Source: Methylocystis silviterrae
Lineage (GTDB): Bacteria > Pseudomonadota > Alphaproteobacteria > Rhizobiales > Beijerinckiaceae
Reading direction: 5' to 3'
DNA length: 64,000 bases
Assembly: GCF_013350005.1 (NCBI RefSeq)
Contig: NZ_JABVWW010000005.1
Location: forward strand, 1-64,000
Shown: one piece after another, positions 56,179 to 64,000 of the stretch
Layout of the letters: each line of letters opens with the position of its first letter
Position numbering within the stretch: position 1 is the stretch's first letter
Program-made: the position numbers and the translations under genes
The notes under the pieces: model-generated
The model's input: only the letters and a program-made list of their open reading frames with translations
What the model was told of the DNA's origin: nothing
Databases searched by the model: none

Positions 56179-56519
56179 TCAGGAGGAACCTTGGGTATTA
56201 GCTGGCGCGCAAGTGGAAACGAGCCGGAGAGAAGCGGTGGGGCGGGGGAGGCGGCCTTACCGGAGCGCCGGCAAAAATCCGGCGATGCCGCTATAAGCAG
56301 ACACGGGCCTCAGAGGGATAGAGGTCACTTAGACAATTTCCAGACATGAATCAAGAGTTCCGTTAAAGCGGCCTTAACGCGCCAAACAGGGCCCGCCACC
56401 AGCGAACCCAGGCGAAGCTTTACGATCCGCGCGGAGCGCATCTCTGCTGTCTGCACAGGCAAGATGAACGGCGTCGCGAAGCCGATCGCGCCCGACCGGG
56501 AGAAGATCGCCCCCGAGAG
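56179..56519. other. Gap between rho and hemJ
   Basis: 341 bases with no supportable gene. It presumably holds the rho leader and promoter. Rho often autoregulates through its leader, but I see no specific element to name. Confidence 0.4.
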
Positions 56520-56939
56520 TCAGAACGGCTTGACGATCACCAGAATAACGACGCCAATCATCAGCACGGTCGGCAGTTCATTGAAGATGCGATAGTAGCG
56601 CGGCGAATGAACATTGGCGTTTTCCGCGAAACGGCGCATCAGCGCGCCGTCATGAATATGCGCGGCGGTGAGAAGCACCACGAGCGTCGCTTTCGCATGA
56701 AACCATCCTGACGAAAGCGCGCCGCCTTCGACCGCCAGATAAAGGCCCGTCATCCAGGCGACGAGCATCGCCGGCGTCATGATGTAGCGATAGAGCCGGC
56801 GCTCCATGATCTTGAACGTCTCAGAAAGCGTCCCCTCGCCCGCGCTGGCATGGTAGACGAAAAGACGCGGCAGATAGAGAAGCCCCGCCATCCACGAGAT
56901 GATGGCGATCACATGCAGCGCCTTGATCCAGACGTACAT
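56520..56939 (-). CDS. hemJ: Protoporphyrinogen IX oxidase HemJ
   Basis: A 139-residue membrane protein with four helices. It starts YVWIKALHVIAIISWMAGLL (conserved His in ALH). It contains YLPRLFVYHA, MERRLYRYIMTPAMLVAWMT, GWFHAKATLVVLLTAAH and a late NELPTVLMIGVVILVIVKPF. HemJ oxidises protoporphyrinogen IX in haem synthesis, replacing HemG/HemY. It is directly downstream of hemE (2-base gap), so the two haem genes form an operon. Confidence 0.95.
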   Translation of the reverse strand: MYVWIKALHVIAIISWMAGLLYLPRLFVYHASAGEGTLSETFKIMERRLYRYIMTPAMLVAWMTGLYLAVEGGALSSGWFHAKATLVVLLTAAHIHDGALMRRFAENANVHSPRYYRIFNELPTVLMIGVVILVIVKPF

Positions 56940-56941
56940 CG

Positions 56942-58003
56942 TCAGGTTCCCCGTCGCACGCGGGCGACAAGGCGCTCGACGTTTTCGATCGGCGTCTGCT
57001 GCAAGATGCCGTGACCCAGATTAAAAATATGCGGACGGCCTTTGAAGGCGGCGAGAATCGAATCGACTTCGCGGTCGAGCGCTTCTCCGCCGGCGACAAG
57101 CACGAGAGGATCGAGATTGCCTTGCAGCGGCACGTTCGGTTCCGTTTGTGCGACGGCCCATGCGGGATCCAGCGCCGTATCGATCCCGTAAGCATCGGCG
57201 CCGATCGTCTGCGTGAGCTTCGGCAAATGCGCGTCGGCGCCGCGTATGAAGGCGATCACAGGCGTTTGCGGATGGCGCGCTTTGACGCCTTCAACGATCC
57301 GCCGCACCGGCTCCGCCGACCAGCGCTGAAATTCGTTCGCCGGCAATACGCCCGCCCAGCTGTCGAAGATCTGCACGACCTCGACGCCGGCCTCGATCTG
57401 GCGCGCAAGATAGTCGATCGACGCCTCAACGACGCGATCGATCAGCTGCGCGAAAGCGTCGGGATAACGATAGGCGAACAGACGCGCCGGCGCCTGATCG
57501 GGCGTGCCCTGCCCGGCGATCATATAGCTTACGACCGTGAACGGCGCCCCGCAAAAGCCGATGAACGCCACGTCCGAAGGCAACGCCGTTTTTACAAGAT
57601 CGATCGTCTCGAACACCGGCGAAAGATGCTCGATCTTGAATTCTCCGAGTCGCTGCGCCTGCTCCGGCGTTTCAATCGGTTCAAGCCGCGGGCCGGCGCC
57701 GCTCTCGAAAGAAACCCGTTGGCCCATGGCGTCGGGCACCACAAGAATGTCGGAAAAGAGAATCGCCGCGTCGAAGTGAAAGCGCCGGATCGGCTGCAGA
57801 GTCACGTCCGCCGCCTTCTGCGGCGAATAGCAAAAATCGAGAAAGCTTTTCGTCGTCGCCCGCACCTCGCGATATTCGGGAAGGTAACGGCCCGCCTGAC
57901 GCATCAGCCACAGCGGCGGAACGCTTCGCGCTTCTCTGCGCAGAACCGAAAGAAGCGCCTTCTCTTCCGCCATCGCATTCGCTCCGTCTGTCGTCCTCGA
58001 CAA
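56942..58003 (-). CDS. hemE: Uroporphyrinogen decarboxylase
   Basis: A 353-residue TIM-barrel enzyme turning uroporphyrinogen III into coproporphyrinogen III. It has PPLWLMRQAGRYLPEYREVR, FCYSPQKAADVTLQPIRRFH, AILFSDILVVPDAMG, GFCGAPFTVVSYMI, QIFDSWAGVLPANEF and the late QGNLDPLVLVAGG. It reads away from the AT-rich gap at 58004-58374. hemE beside oriC is the classic alphaproteobacterial arrangement. Confidence 0.97.
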   Translation of the reverse strand: MSRTTDGANAMAEEKALLSVLRREARSVPPLWLMRQAGRYLPEYREVRATTKSFLDFCYSPQKAADVTLQPIRRFHFDAAILFSDILVVPDAMGQRVSFESGAGPRLEPIETPEQAQRLGEFKIEHLSPVFETIDLVKTALPSDVAFIGFCGAPFTVVSYMIAGQGTPDQAPARLFAYRYPDAFAQLIDRVVEASIDYLARQIEAGVEVVQIFDSWAGVLPANEFQRWSAEPVRRIVEGVKARHPQTPVIAFIRGADAHLPKLTQTIGADAYGIDTALDPAWAVAQTEPNVPLQGNLDPLVLVAGGEALDREVDSILAAFKGRPHIFNLGHGILQQTPIENVERLVARVRRGT

Positions 58004-58374
58004 GCGGGGTAGCGCGAAACGCCATTAAAACAAAATTCATTTTAATAAGAATTGATTCTTCAGTTGTATCGCGTAGCGGACAAAAGTTAATTTTCATTAA
58101 CCAGTCGCCCACAGGCGAGCTGCGAAGACCCGGTCGTGGGGGCCGTAGCGGGAAAAATTCAGACAGCGAATGGAATCATGGACGTATCGGTCCTTCTCGG
58201 CGCAAGTGATTGTGGATGGCCTGTGAATCCCTCCTGTACCGGCGTCGGCGGGAATCCGTTCGACAGGGCTTCTCCTGTTGAGCGTTTGGGGACTCTATGC
58301 CCGCTAACCGAAGCGAAGCATTTTTTGACCGCGCTTTATCCCCGCTCTTCGGCTTACGCGGGAGGGCTGTGGAC
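58004..58374. other. Candidate chromosomal replication origin (oriC)
   Basis: The AT-rich block at about 58020-58105 contains two inverted repeats: ATTAAAA-N9-TTTTAAT (58024-58046) and GTTAAT-TTTC-ATTAAC (58086-58101). Downstream are DnaA-box-like 9-mers (TGTGGATGG at 58211 and TTATCCCCG at 58336, each 7 of 9 to consensus). At least four GANTC sites, the CcrM methylation motif, are present. There is no credible ORF. The position between hemE and maf-coaE-dnaQ, 5-8 kb from parS, fits known origins of this class (Caulobacter, Sinorhizobium, near hemE). Confidence 0.6.
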
Positions 58375-58995
58375 GTGACCGGCAAGTCAACATCGACCTT
58401 CTGGCGCGAATCGGCGCCGCTGATTCTCGCCTCGAAAAGCGTTGGCCGGCGGCAGGCGCTGCTGCATTCGGGCGTCCCTTTCGAGTCGATTCCGGCGGAT
58501 GTCGACGAACGGGCGATCGAATCGCGGCTTGACGGCGCTGACGCCGACGCGATCGCTTTAGCGCTGGCGCGCGCCAAGGCGCTCGCCATTTCCGCTGAAG
58601 GCCGGCTCGTGCTCGGCGCCGATCAGGTCGCAAGCTGCGAAGGCAGGATATTCGGCAAGCCGGCGGATATGCGGGACGCCGAAGCGCTTCTGCGGTTTCT
58701 TTCCGGGCGGCGGCATCGCCTGCATTCGGCGACCGCTCTCGCGCGCGACGGCGCCGTGGTCTTTGCGACGGTCGGCATCGCCGACCTCACCATGCGCGCG
58801 CTGAGCGATGACTTCATCGCCGCTTATCTGACGGCCGTCGGAGAGAATGCGCTGACGTCGGCCGGCGCCTATCAGATCGAAGGCCTGGGCGCGCAACTTT
58901 TCTCGAAGGTCGAAGGCGATTACTGGACCATCATGGGGCTTCCGCTGCTGGAGCTCCTCGAGGCGCTTCGGCGCGAGGGGGCGCTCCTTTCGTGA
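58375..58995 (+). CDS. Maf family nucleotide pyrophosphatase
   Basis: A 206-residue protein from GTG 58375, with GGGAGGG about 10 bases upstream; an open frame continues further upstream but lies in the origin region. It shows LILASKSVGRRQALL, ADVDERAIES, VLGADQVASCEGRIFGKP and GAYQIEGLGAQLFSKVEGDY. Maf proteins hydrolyse non-canonical or pyrimidine nucleoside triphosphates. Its TGA overlaps the GTG of coaE. Confidence 0.92.
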   Translation: MTGKSTSTFWRESAPLILASKSVGRRQALLHSGVPFESIPADVDERAIESRLDGADADAIALALARAKALAISAEGRLVLGADQVASCEGRIFGKPADMRDAEALLRFLSGRRHRLHSATALARDGAVVFATVGIADLTMRALSDDFIAAYLTAVGENALTSAGAYQIEGLGAQLFSKVEGDYWTIMGLPLLELLEALRREGALLS

Positions 58996-59597
58996 CACAG
59001 CCAAAGATGCTGCGCGTAGGGCTGACCGGCTCGATCGGCATGGGCAAGTCGACGACGGCCGACATGTTTCGCGCCGAAGGCATCGCGGTTCTCGATTCCG
59101 ATCAGCTCGTGCATGACCTCTATAAAGGGCCGGCGGCGGCCGAGATTGACCATGTGTTTCCCGGCGTCGTGGTGAATGGCGTCGTCGACCGCCCGCGGCT
59201 CGCCGCCCGCGTTCTTGACGATCCCGCGGCGCTCAAGCGTCTGGAAGCGATCGTGCATCCGATGGTGTGGGCGGCGCGCGACGCTCTGATCGAAGAACGT
59301 CGACATCAGGGCGACCGCATCGTCGTCTTCGACATCCCGCTGCTGTTTGAAACCGGCGCCGAAAAGGACTTCGACGTGATTGTCGTCGTCACCGCGCCGG
59401 AAGATGTGCAAAAAGCCCGTGTTCTTGCCCGGGATGGCATGACGGTTGAGAAATTCGCGTCCATTCTGTCGAAGCAGACGCCTGATTCAGAAAAGCGCGC
59501 CCGCGCCGATTTCGTGGTCCATACCGACCGGGGTCTGGACGCAGCGCGCGAAGAGGTGCGAAACATCGTGAAAGCGCTTGAAGCGCGGCTCGGGTGA
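58992..59597 (+). CDS. coaE: Dephospho-CoA kinase
   Basis: A 201-residue kinase, the last step of coenzyme A synthesis. P-loop GLTGSIGMGKSTTADMFR, VLDSDQLVHDLYKG, the lid helix and RIVVFDIPLLFETGAEKDFD are clear. GTG start at 58992 overlaps the maf stop by four bases. dnaQ begins three bases after its stop, so maf-coaE-dnaQ is one operon. Confidence 0.96.
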   Translation: MTQPKMLRVGLTGSIGMGKSTTADMFRAEGIAVLDSDQLVHDLYKGPAAAEIDHVFPGVVVNGVVDRPRLAARVLDDPAALKRLEAIVHPMVWAARDALIEERRHQGDRIVVFDIPLLFETGAEKDFDVIVVVTAPEDVQKARVLARDGMTVEKFASILSKQTPDSEKRARADFVVHTDRGLDAAREEVRNIVKALEARLG

Positions 59598-59600
59598 AAA

Positions 59601-60317
59601 ATGCGGGAGATCGTTCTCGACACTGAAACGACGGGGCTCGACCCCTCGAGCGGCCATCGCGTGGTCGAGATCGGCGCGGTCGAGATTTCCAATCTCATCC
59701 CCACAGGCAGGCATTTCCACTGCTACGTCGATCCACAGCGCGACATGCCGGACGAGGCCTTCCGGGTGCATGGCCTCTCGCGCGAATTTCTGGCGCAGCA
59801 CAAGATCTTCAAGGAAATCGCGGCCGAATTTCTCGACTTTATCGAGGATGCGCCGCTCGTTATTCACAACGCCGAATTCGACACGCGCTTTCTCAACGCC
59901 GAATTCGCGCTCATGAATTTGCCGCCGCTCGGCGGCGCGCGCATCATCGACACGCTCGCCATGGCGCGCCGCCGCCATCCTGGCGGCCCCAACTCACTCG
60001 ACGCTTTGTGTCAGCGCTACGCCATCGACCTCTCGCGACGCGAGAAGCATGGCGCCCTGCTCGACGCCAATCTCCTCGCTGAGGTCTACGCCGAGCTTTG
60101 CGGCGGACGGCAGTCGGCGCTGTCGCTTCAGACGGTTCACGCGGTGCGCATCGCCGCCTCGACCGATCTGCTGCGCCATCGCCCCGAGCCGCTCCCGCCG
60201 CGGTTAAGCGCGGCCGAAGAGACGGCCCACCTTGCCTTCGTCGCGACGATCAAAGCGCCGATTTGGGATCGATATCTCGCAAGCGACGAAGACGCGGCGC
60301 CGAGCGTCGCTGGCTAA
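59601..60317 (+). CDS. dnaQ: DNA polymerase III epsilon subunit
   Basis: A 238-residue DEDDh 3'-5' exonuclease that proofreads for the replicative polymerase. Exo I REIVLDTETTGLDP (Asp7, Glu9), Exo II HNAEFDTRFLNAE, Exo III EKHGALLDANLLAEVY (His, Asp). The C-terminal tail after about residue 180 is the usual polymerase-binding segment. It is convergent with secB with a four-base overlap of ends. Confidence 0.96.
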   Translation: MREIVLDTETTGLDPSSGHRVVEIGAVEISNLIPTGRHFHCYVDPQRDMPDEAFRVHGLSREFLAQHKIFKEIAAEFLDFIEDAPLVIHNAEFDTRFLNAEFALMNLPPLGGARIIDTLAMARRRHPGGPNSLDALCQRYAIDLSRREKHGALLDANLLAEVYAELCGGRQSALSLQTVHAVRIAASTDLLRHRPEPLPPRLSAAEETAHLAFVATIKAPIWDRYLASDEDAAPSVAG

Positions 60318-60802
60318 TTGCCCTGAGTAGCGCTTTGGACGCCCGCTTCGGCGGCCTTTTGCTGATAGAGCGCGACGAAGTCGATCGGATCGATATAGAG
60401 CGGCGGATAACCGCCCTTGCTCGTCGCGTCGGCCACAAGCTGGCGCACGAAGGGAAACAGCATACGCGGGCATTCGATCATCACGATCGGATGCACCTGC
60501 TCTTCGGGAATGTTCAACAGTCGGAACACGCCGCCATATTCAAGATCGAGCTTGAAGAGGAGTCCGTCGCCCTCGCCGGCCTTACAGTCGAGCATCAGAC
60601 TGACTTCGAAGTCGGTCGGCGCCAGCTGTTTGGCGTTGACGTTGACCTGAATCGAGATGTTCGGCGCCTTCTCCTGCGCGCCGAGCGAGCGCGGCGCATT
60701 GGGATTCTCGAAGGAGAAATCCTTCAGATATTGAGCGAGCGAATTGAGGGCCGGAGCGCCGCCCGGCGCTCCTTGCGCGCCGTTGCCATTGGTGTCGGTC
60801 AT
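60314..60802 (-). CDS. secB: Protein-export chaperone SecB
   Basis: A 162-residue chaperone that keeps precursor proteins unfolded for SecA. It shows LAQYLKDFSFENPNAPRSL, ISIQVNVNAKQLAPTDFEVS, YGGVFRLLNIPEEQVHPI and MIECPRMLFPFVRQLVADAT with GGYPPLYIDPIDF. Acidic and Gln-rich ends are typical. It is next to dnaQ in many alphaproteobacteria. Confidence 0.97.
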   Translation of the reverse strand: MTDTNGNGAQGAPGGAPALNSLAQYLKDFSFENPNAPRSLGAQEKAPNISIQVNVNAKQLAPTDFEVSLMLDCKAGEGDGLLFKLDLEYGGVFRLLNIPEEQVHPIVMIECPRMLFPFVRQLVADATSKGGYPPLYIDPIDFVALYQQKAAEAGVQSATQGN

Positions 60803-60887
60803 GTAGGATCTCCAGCAAAGCCGTTGTCATGAGAATTCGCGCCCGCCTAACACGTCTGTCAGAAGCGAACAAGGCGCGCCCCCGGTT

Positions 60888-61331
60888 CTACTTCGCTGCG
60901 CTTCGGCGCGCTCTGCGCGCTTCGCGTCGCCATTCGCGCGGGTCGAGGTCGATGATTCGCGGGTCTGCGTCGCCGGACCGCGCCCGCAGCCGCCGCGCCA
61001 GGCTCTGCCGCACGGACGGGGACTTCAGCGCCAGCCCGACAAAATCCGAGGCGAAGCCCGGGAGAATGAGCAGGATCGAGGCGAGCGCCTGCAACGCCCC
61101 GTCAAGCATGGCCCCGTCGAGCATGGCGGAGCTTTCGCCTTTCGCCTTGGCGGCCAATCCGGCGCGGACAAAATCGAGGAGGCGCCGCACGTCGGAGAGG
61201 CCAAGCAGCGAAGCGCCGACGGCGAGCGCAATCGCCGCGAGAAGCCCGACAGCGCGGACGACGAGCGCGAAACACAGAATCTCGAGCACGATCCATGTTG
61301 CGAGGACGGCGCCGACAAGCTTAGATTTCAC
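60888..61331 (-). CDS. fxsA: FxsA-family membrane protein
   Basis: About 147 residues from GTG 61331 (VKSKLVGAVLATWIVLEILC); the open frame upstream runs through the divergent gene and is not coding. FxsA has four helices: ATWIVLEILCFALVVRAVGL, LLAAIALAVGASLLGL, then ALQALASILLILPGFASDFV, and a basic C-terminal tail (RRLRARSGDADPRIIDLDPR). In E. coli FxsA relieves phage exclusion; the cellular role is unclear. It is divergent from the Tim44-like gene. Confidence 0.85.
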   Translation of the reverse strand: MKSKLVGAVLATWIVLEILCFALVVRAVGLLAAIALAVGASLLGLSDVRRLLDFVRAGLAAKAKGESSAMLDGAMLDGALQALASILLILPGFASDFVGLALKSPSVRQSLARRLRARSGDADPRIIDLDPREWRREARRARRSAAK

Positions 61332-61446
61332 CGAATCATCCGATCTTTGTGGTCCTTCGTCGCCCGCGGCGATACGCCCGCCCCTTGATTCGTGACATGT
61401 ACGAAGCGACATGATAGCCGACGACAAATTTATTCGGGAGTTGCCA

Positions 61447-62148
61447 ATGCCGGCCTCCGGCGATCTCTTCGATCCCAGCCTTATCGTTTTCGCAGCGCTC
61501 GCGGTTTTCGTCATCTGGAAACTGCGCTCGGTGCTCGGAATGCGGGTGGATCGCGATACGCCGCCCCCGGCGCGCTTCGCGCCGCGCGGTCCGGCCCCGG
61601 CGGCAGGCGCCGCGGCGCCTGGCGTCGCGCCGATCGCTGAAGCGCCGTCGCGCCCAACTGGCGCCGATCGCTGGGAGGGCGTGGCCGAGAAAGGCGTCGC
61701 CTCCGCCTGGAGCGGTCTCGACGCCGTGGCGGCGTCGGACCCCAATTTCGACGGCAAATCCTTCGTCAGCGGGGCGCGCCGCGCCTATGAACTCATCGTC
61801 ACGGCCTTCGCCAAGGGCGACCGGGAAACCTTGAAGCCGCTGCTGGCGCAGGACGTCTTCGACGGGTTTTCGGCGGAGATCGCCCGGCGTGAGCAGCAGG
61901 GCGAAAGCATGGAGACCGCCGTGGTCGCGATCGACTCGGCGACGGTCGACGCCGCCCGCGCCATCGGCGGCCGCAATGAGGTGACGGTGCGATTCGTCGT
62001 TCGGCTGATGAGCGTGCGGCGTGACCAGGCCGGCGAAACGATCGACGGCGGGCAGACGCGGAAGGTGGTCGAGCGCTGGACCTTTGCGCGCGATGCGAAG
62101 GCGAATGATCCCAATTGGAAGCTCGTCGCGACGCAAACCGAAGACTGA
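61447..62148 (+). CDS. Tim44/TimA-like membrane-anchored protein
   Basis: A 233-residue protein from ATG 61447, which has GGGAG ahead; an ATG at 61411 lacks a ribosome site. One N-terminal membrane helix (DPSLIVFAALAVFVIWKLRS) is followed by a Pro/Ala linker. A Tim44 domain spans about 95-233 (FVSGARRAYELIVTAFAKGD, AQDVFDGFSAEIARREQ, TVRFVVRLMSVRRD, VERWTFARDAKANDPNWKLV). This domain is shared with mitochondrial Tim44. A bacterial role at the membrane is unsettled. The next gene, mltA, starts three bases on. Confidence 0.9.
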   Translation: MPASGDLFDPSLIVFAALAVFVIWKLRSVLGMRVDRDTPPPARFAPRGPAPAAGAAAPGVAPIAEAPSRPTGADRWEGVAEKGVASAWSGLDAVAASDPNFDGKSFVSGARRAYELIVTAFAKGDRETLKPLLAQDVFDGFSAEIARREQQGESMETAVVAIDSATVDAARAIGGRNEVTVRFVVRLMSVRRDQAGETIDGGQTRKVVERWTFARDAKANDPNWKLVATQTED

Positions 62149-62150
62149 GC

Positions 62151-63266
62151 ATGTCGCGGAATGCGCCGCAGTTTTCCGCTTCCGATCTGCTGCAAGAGAT
62201 AGAATTTGAAGAGATCGACGGCTTTGCGGCCGACGATCTCGCCGCCGCTTTCGACGCCTTCCGACGCTCCGCCGAGATCATCGGCGCCAAGGCGCAAGAG
62301 CAACGTAGCGCCGTCGCGCCTCCCCCCGCCCTCGCCGCCGCCGCTCGCGCGGCGCTCGGCGCCATCGATCATCCTGGCCGCTTCTTTCAGGACTGGTTTC
62401 GCCCTCACGCCATCAAGACGCAAGGATTCGTGACCGCCTATTACGAGGTGGAGGTCGACGCCAGATTGTCGCCCGAGCCGGGCTTCACGACCCCGGTCCT
62501 GTCGCGTCCGCGCGATCTCGTCACTTTGAACGAATCGCCGCTCTCGCCGCCCTCCGGCGAGACGCTGACCAGCGCGCGACGGCAGGCCGATGGCGCGCTC
62601 GTGCCCTATCCTGATCGCCGCGCGATCGAAGAAGAAGGCGCGGCGCCGAGCGCGCATCCTCTCGCCTATGTTCGCGACCCGGTCGAATTGTTCCTCATCC
62701 AGGTGCAGGGTTCGGCGCGGCTGCGGCTACCGGGCGGCGGCGTCATGGCGCTGACCTATGCCGGACGCAACGGCTGGCCCTATACGTCCGTCGGCCGGCT
62801 GATGATTGAGCGCGGCTTGGTGACGAAAGCCGAGATGTCGCTCGATCTGATGAAGGAGACGTTGCGCCGGCTTGGAGCCGGTCCTGGCGAAGCGGGCCGC
62901 CGGTTGATGCAGCAGAATCGTTCCTATGTGTTCTTCGAGGTCGATGCGTCCGAGCGGCGCCGGATCGGCCCGATCGGCGGGCAGGGCGCGCCGCTGACGC
63001 CGTTCCGGTCGATCGCCGTCGACCGCTCGATCTGGTGCTACGGCCTGCCGTTCTGGATTGCGGCGCGAATTCCATGGCAAGGAGAGGCGGAAACGCCCTT
63101 TCGTCGACTGATGATCGCGCAGGACACCGGATCTGCCATAATTGGTCCTGCGCGCGCCGATCTTTTTTTCGGCGCGGGCGAAGCGGCGGGCCGGCGCGCC
63201 GGCGACATCCGGCACGCCGCCGAAATGATTGTGATGCTGCCGAAGGACGTTGGGGACGATCCGTGA
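62151..63266 (+). CDS. mltA: Lytic murein transglycosylase A
   Basis: A 371-residue enzyme cutting peptidoglycan glycan strands with 1,6-anhydro products. It shows GFVTAYYEVEVDARLSPEPG, AYVRDPVELFLIQVQGSARL, VGRLMIERGLVTKAEMSLD, SYVFFEVDASERRRIGPIGG and the C-terminal 3D domain with IAQDTGSAIIGPARADLFFG (catalytic Asp). No clear signal peptide is visible at the N-terminus (MSRNAPQFSASDLLQEIEFE), which is odd for a periplasmic enzyme; an upstream start is possible but runs into the preceding gene. Confidence 0.93.
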   Translation: MSRNAPQFSASDLLQEIEFEEIDGFAADDLAAAFDAFRRSAEIIGAKAQEQRSAVAPPPALAAAARAALGAIDHPGRFFQDWFRPHAIKTQGFVTAYYEVEVDARLSPEPGFTTPVLSRPRDLVTLNESPLSPPSGETLTSARRQADGALVPYPDRRAIEEEGAAPSAHPLAYVRDPVELFLIQVQGSARLRLPGGGVMALTYAGRNGWPYTSVGRLMIERGLVTKAEMSLDLMKETLRRLGAGPGEAGRRLMQQNRSYVFFEVDASERRRIGPIGGQGAPLTPFRSIAVDRSIWCYGLPFWIAARIPWQGEAETPFRRLMIAQDTGSAIIGPARADLFFGAGEAAGRRAGDIRHAAEMIVMLPKDVGDDP

Positions 63267-63811
63267 GCGAGGAGAATTCCCGCCGATATGCGCGCCGGCT
63301 GTCGCAGGCCGAAGCCGAGCTCTGGACGGTGGCGACGGCTGACGTTCGGCCTGCTCGGGCGCGCCCAAAAAGGCCCGCGCCGCCGCCGGCCGCCGAAAAC
63401 GCTGCGCCATTGGCGACTTCGGGGCCTTCGGCGGTCTGCGATCGCCCAGGGGCGCCGAAGCCTCCGCCGCGACCGATCGACATCGACCCGCGCACCTTCG
63501 TGAAGATCAAGCGCGGCAGGATTGAAGTCGACGCCAAGCTCGATCTTCACGGGCTGCGGCAGGCGGAGGCGCAGCGCTCGTTAACGGCCTTCCTGCGCAG
63601 ATGTCAGGCGAATGGCGCGCGAATCGCGATCATCGTGACGGGCAAGGGGCTGACGCGGGACGAAGGCGGCGTGTTGCGTCGCGTCGTGCCGATGTGGCTC
63701 GAAGCGCCCAATTTGCGCGACTTGGTGGTGGGCTTTGGCGAAGCCGCGCGCCATCACGGCGGCGAAGGCGCGCTCTATGTGCGCATCCGCCGCGCCGATC
63801 GCGGGCGCTAA
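63263..63811 (+). CDS. Smr-domain protein
   Basis: A 182-residue protein from GTG 63263, overlapping the mltA stop by four bases. The first ~90 residues are Pro/Arg-rich and disordered. The Smr domain occupies about 95-180: KLDLHGLRQAEAQRSLTAFL, IAIIVTGKGLTR and the end HGGEGALYVRIRR. Smr domains are DNA or RNA endonucleases related to MutS2. The mltA-Smr pair is common in Rhizobiales. Confidence 0.9.
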   Translation: MSEENSRRYARRLSQAEAELWTVATADVRPARARPKRPAPPPAAENAAPLATSGPSAVCDRPGAPKPPPRPIDIDPRTFVKIKRGRIEVDAKLDLHGLRQAEAQRSLTAFLRRCQANGARIAIIVTGKGLTRDEGGVLRRVVPMWLEAPNLRDLVVGFGEAARHHGGEGALYVRIRRADRGR

Positions 63812-64000
63812 GCCTGCTGCCCGGCCGCACCCGAGACCTCGGCCGCAGGGAGCGCCACAGGTTCGGCGGGACGCGTCAAAAAGGCGGCCGGAATGTTGGG
63901 CTTGCCTTCTTCGGTCAGATGTTGCGCGGAGTCCGGCGGCGGCTTCCATTCGAAGGCGTCGAGCCGGCCGGTGACCGGCGACATCGGCAGCCAGTTCTTG
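63808..64000 (-). CDS. Unrecognised protein, C-terminal end only (partial)
   Basis: About 62 codons at the window edge, ending with TAG at 63808-63810. The residues read KNWLPMSPVTGRLDAFEWKP followed by PPDSAQHLTEEGKPNIPAAF and an Ala/Pro-rich tail. Continuing codon usage suggests a real gene, convergent with the Smr gene. I do not recognise a family from this tail. Confidence 0.5.
   Translation of the reverse strand, partial: KNWLPMSPVTGRLDAFEWKPPPDSAQHLTEEGKPNIPAAFLTRPAEPVALPAAEVSGAAGQQA

Noticed and set aside
58086-58101. CtrA box (TTAA-N7-TTAA) in the origin region
   Set aside because: The spacing between the two TTAA words is six, not seven, so it is reported only as an inverted repeat.
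58136-58378. 80-codon ORF in the hemE-maf gap
   Set aside because: It overlaps the origin-like elements, has no ribosome site and does not resemble PpsR or any gene expected here.

Overview
The window is GC-rich chromosomal DNA (clearly above 60% G+C by eye) from an alphaproteobacterium. The best fit is the Hyphomicrobiales/Rhizobiales, possibly the Methylocystaceae/Beijerinckiaceae group; that family placement is inference. The class-level call rests on: a Shemin-type hemA; a complete EcfG-NepR-PhyR general stress module; the rpoN-hpf-ptsN cluster; the mnmE-mnmG-rsmG-parA-parB block with two perfect parS sites; and a hemE-flanked, AT-rich gap followed by maf-coaE-dnaQ and convergent secB, the usual setting of an alphaproteobacterial oriC. 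No tRNA, rRNA, CRISPR array, IS element or prophage was found.

Layout. 1-11.1 kb: tail of a UDP-glucose dehydrogenase gene, a SnoaL-like protein, a frameshifted cytosolic-looking subtilase, the divergent pair hemA/pduO, an odd YkuD protein, a DUF2182/DUF1326 pair, an SDR, a DUF938 methyltransferase and a divergent LysR regulator. Decayed copies of the 3' ends of hemA (one) and pduO (two), and of a B12-linked membrane gene, lie between these genes, so this stretch has been rearranged repeatedly. 11.1-15.8 kb: a small Cys-rich histidine kinase and a cobalamin-riboswitch operon (BtuB-like receptor, unknown soluble protein, small membrane protein). 15.8-19 kb: M20 peptidase and fumC. 18.8-21.2 kb: ecfG-nepR with an EcfG-type promoter, divergent phyR, and a KGG-repeat stress protein. 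21.2-26.4 kb: ptsN, hpf, rpoN, lptB and leuD on the minus strand. 26.4-30.7 kb: a decayed small membrane gene, a membrane-anchored cNMP-domain protein, acs, a less GC-rich GIY-YIG gene and a Tat-exported deaminase.

30.7-39.7 kb: fatty-acid synthesis and downstream genes (fabD, fabG, acpP, fabF, mltG, yicC, gmk), with an Omp25-like barrel on the opposite strand after fabD. 39.7-46.1 kb: a DUF488 protein, pdxA-ksgA (ksgA carries an in-frame palindromic element), purL-bolA-grxD, and three tiny secreted proteins that share a C-terminal motif. 46.4-48.1 kb: an outer-membrane protein that fuses two different beta-barrel families. 48.5-64 kb: the origin-proximal block parB, parA, rsmG, mnmG, mnmE, a GNAT gene, rho, hemJ, hemE, candidate oriC, maf, coaE, dnaQ, secB, fxsA, a TimA/Tim44-like gene, mltA, an Smr-domain gene and the tail of an unrecognised gene.

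The most interesting items are the riboswitch-controlled B12 operon with two uncharacterised partners, the palindromic element translated inside ksgA, the double-barrel outer-membrane protein, the small secreted trio, the mirror-image gene-tail remnants around hemA-pduO, and the oriC/parS neighbourhood.
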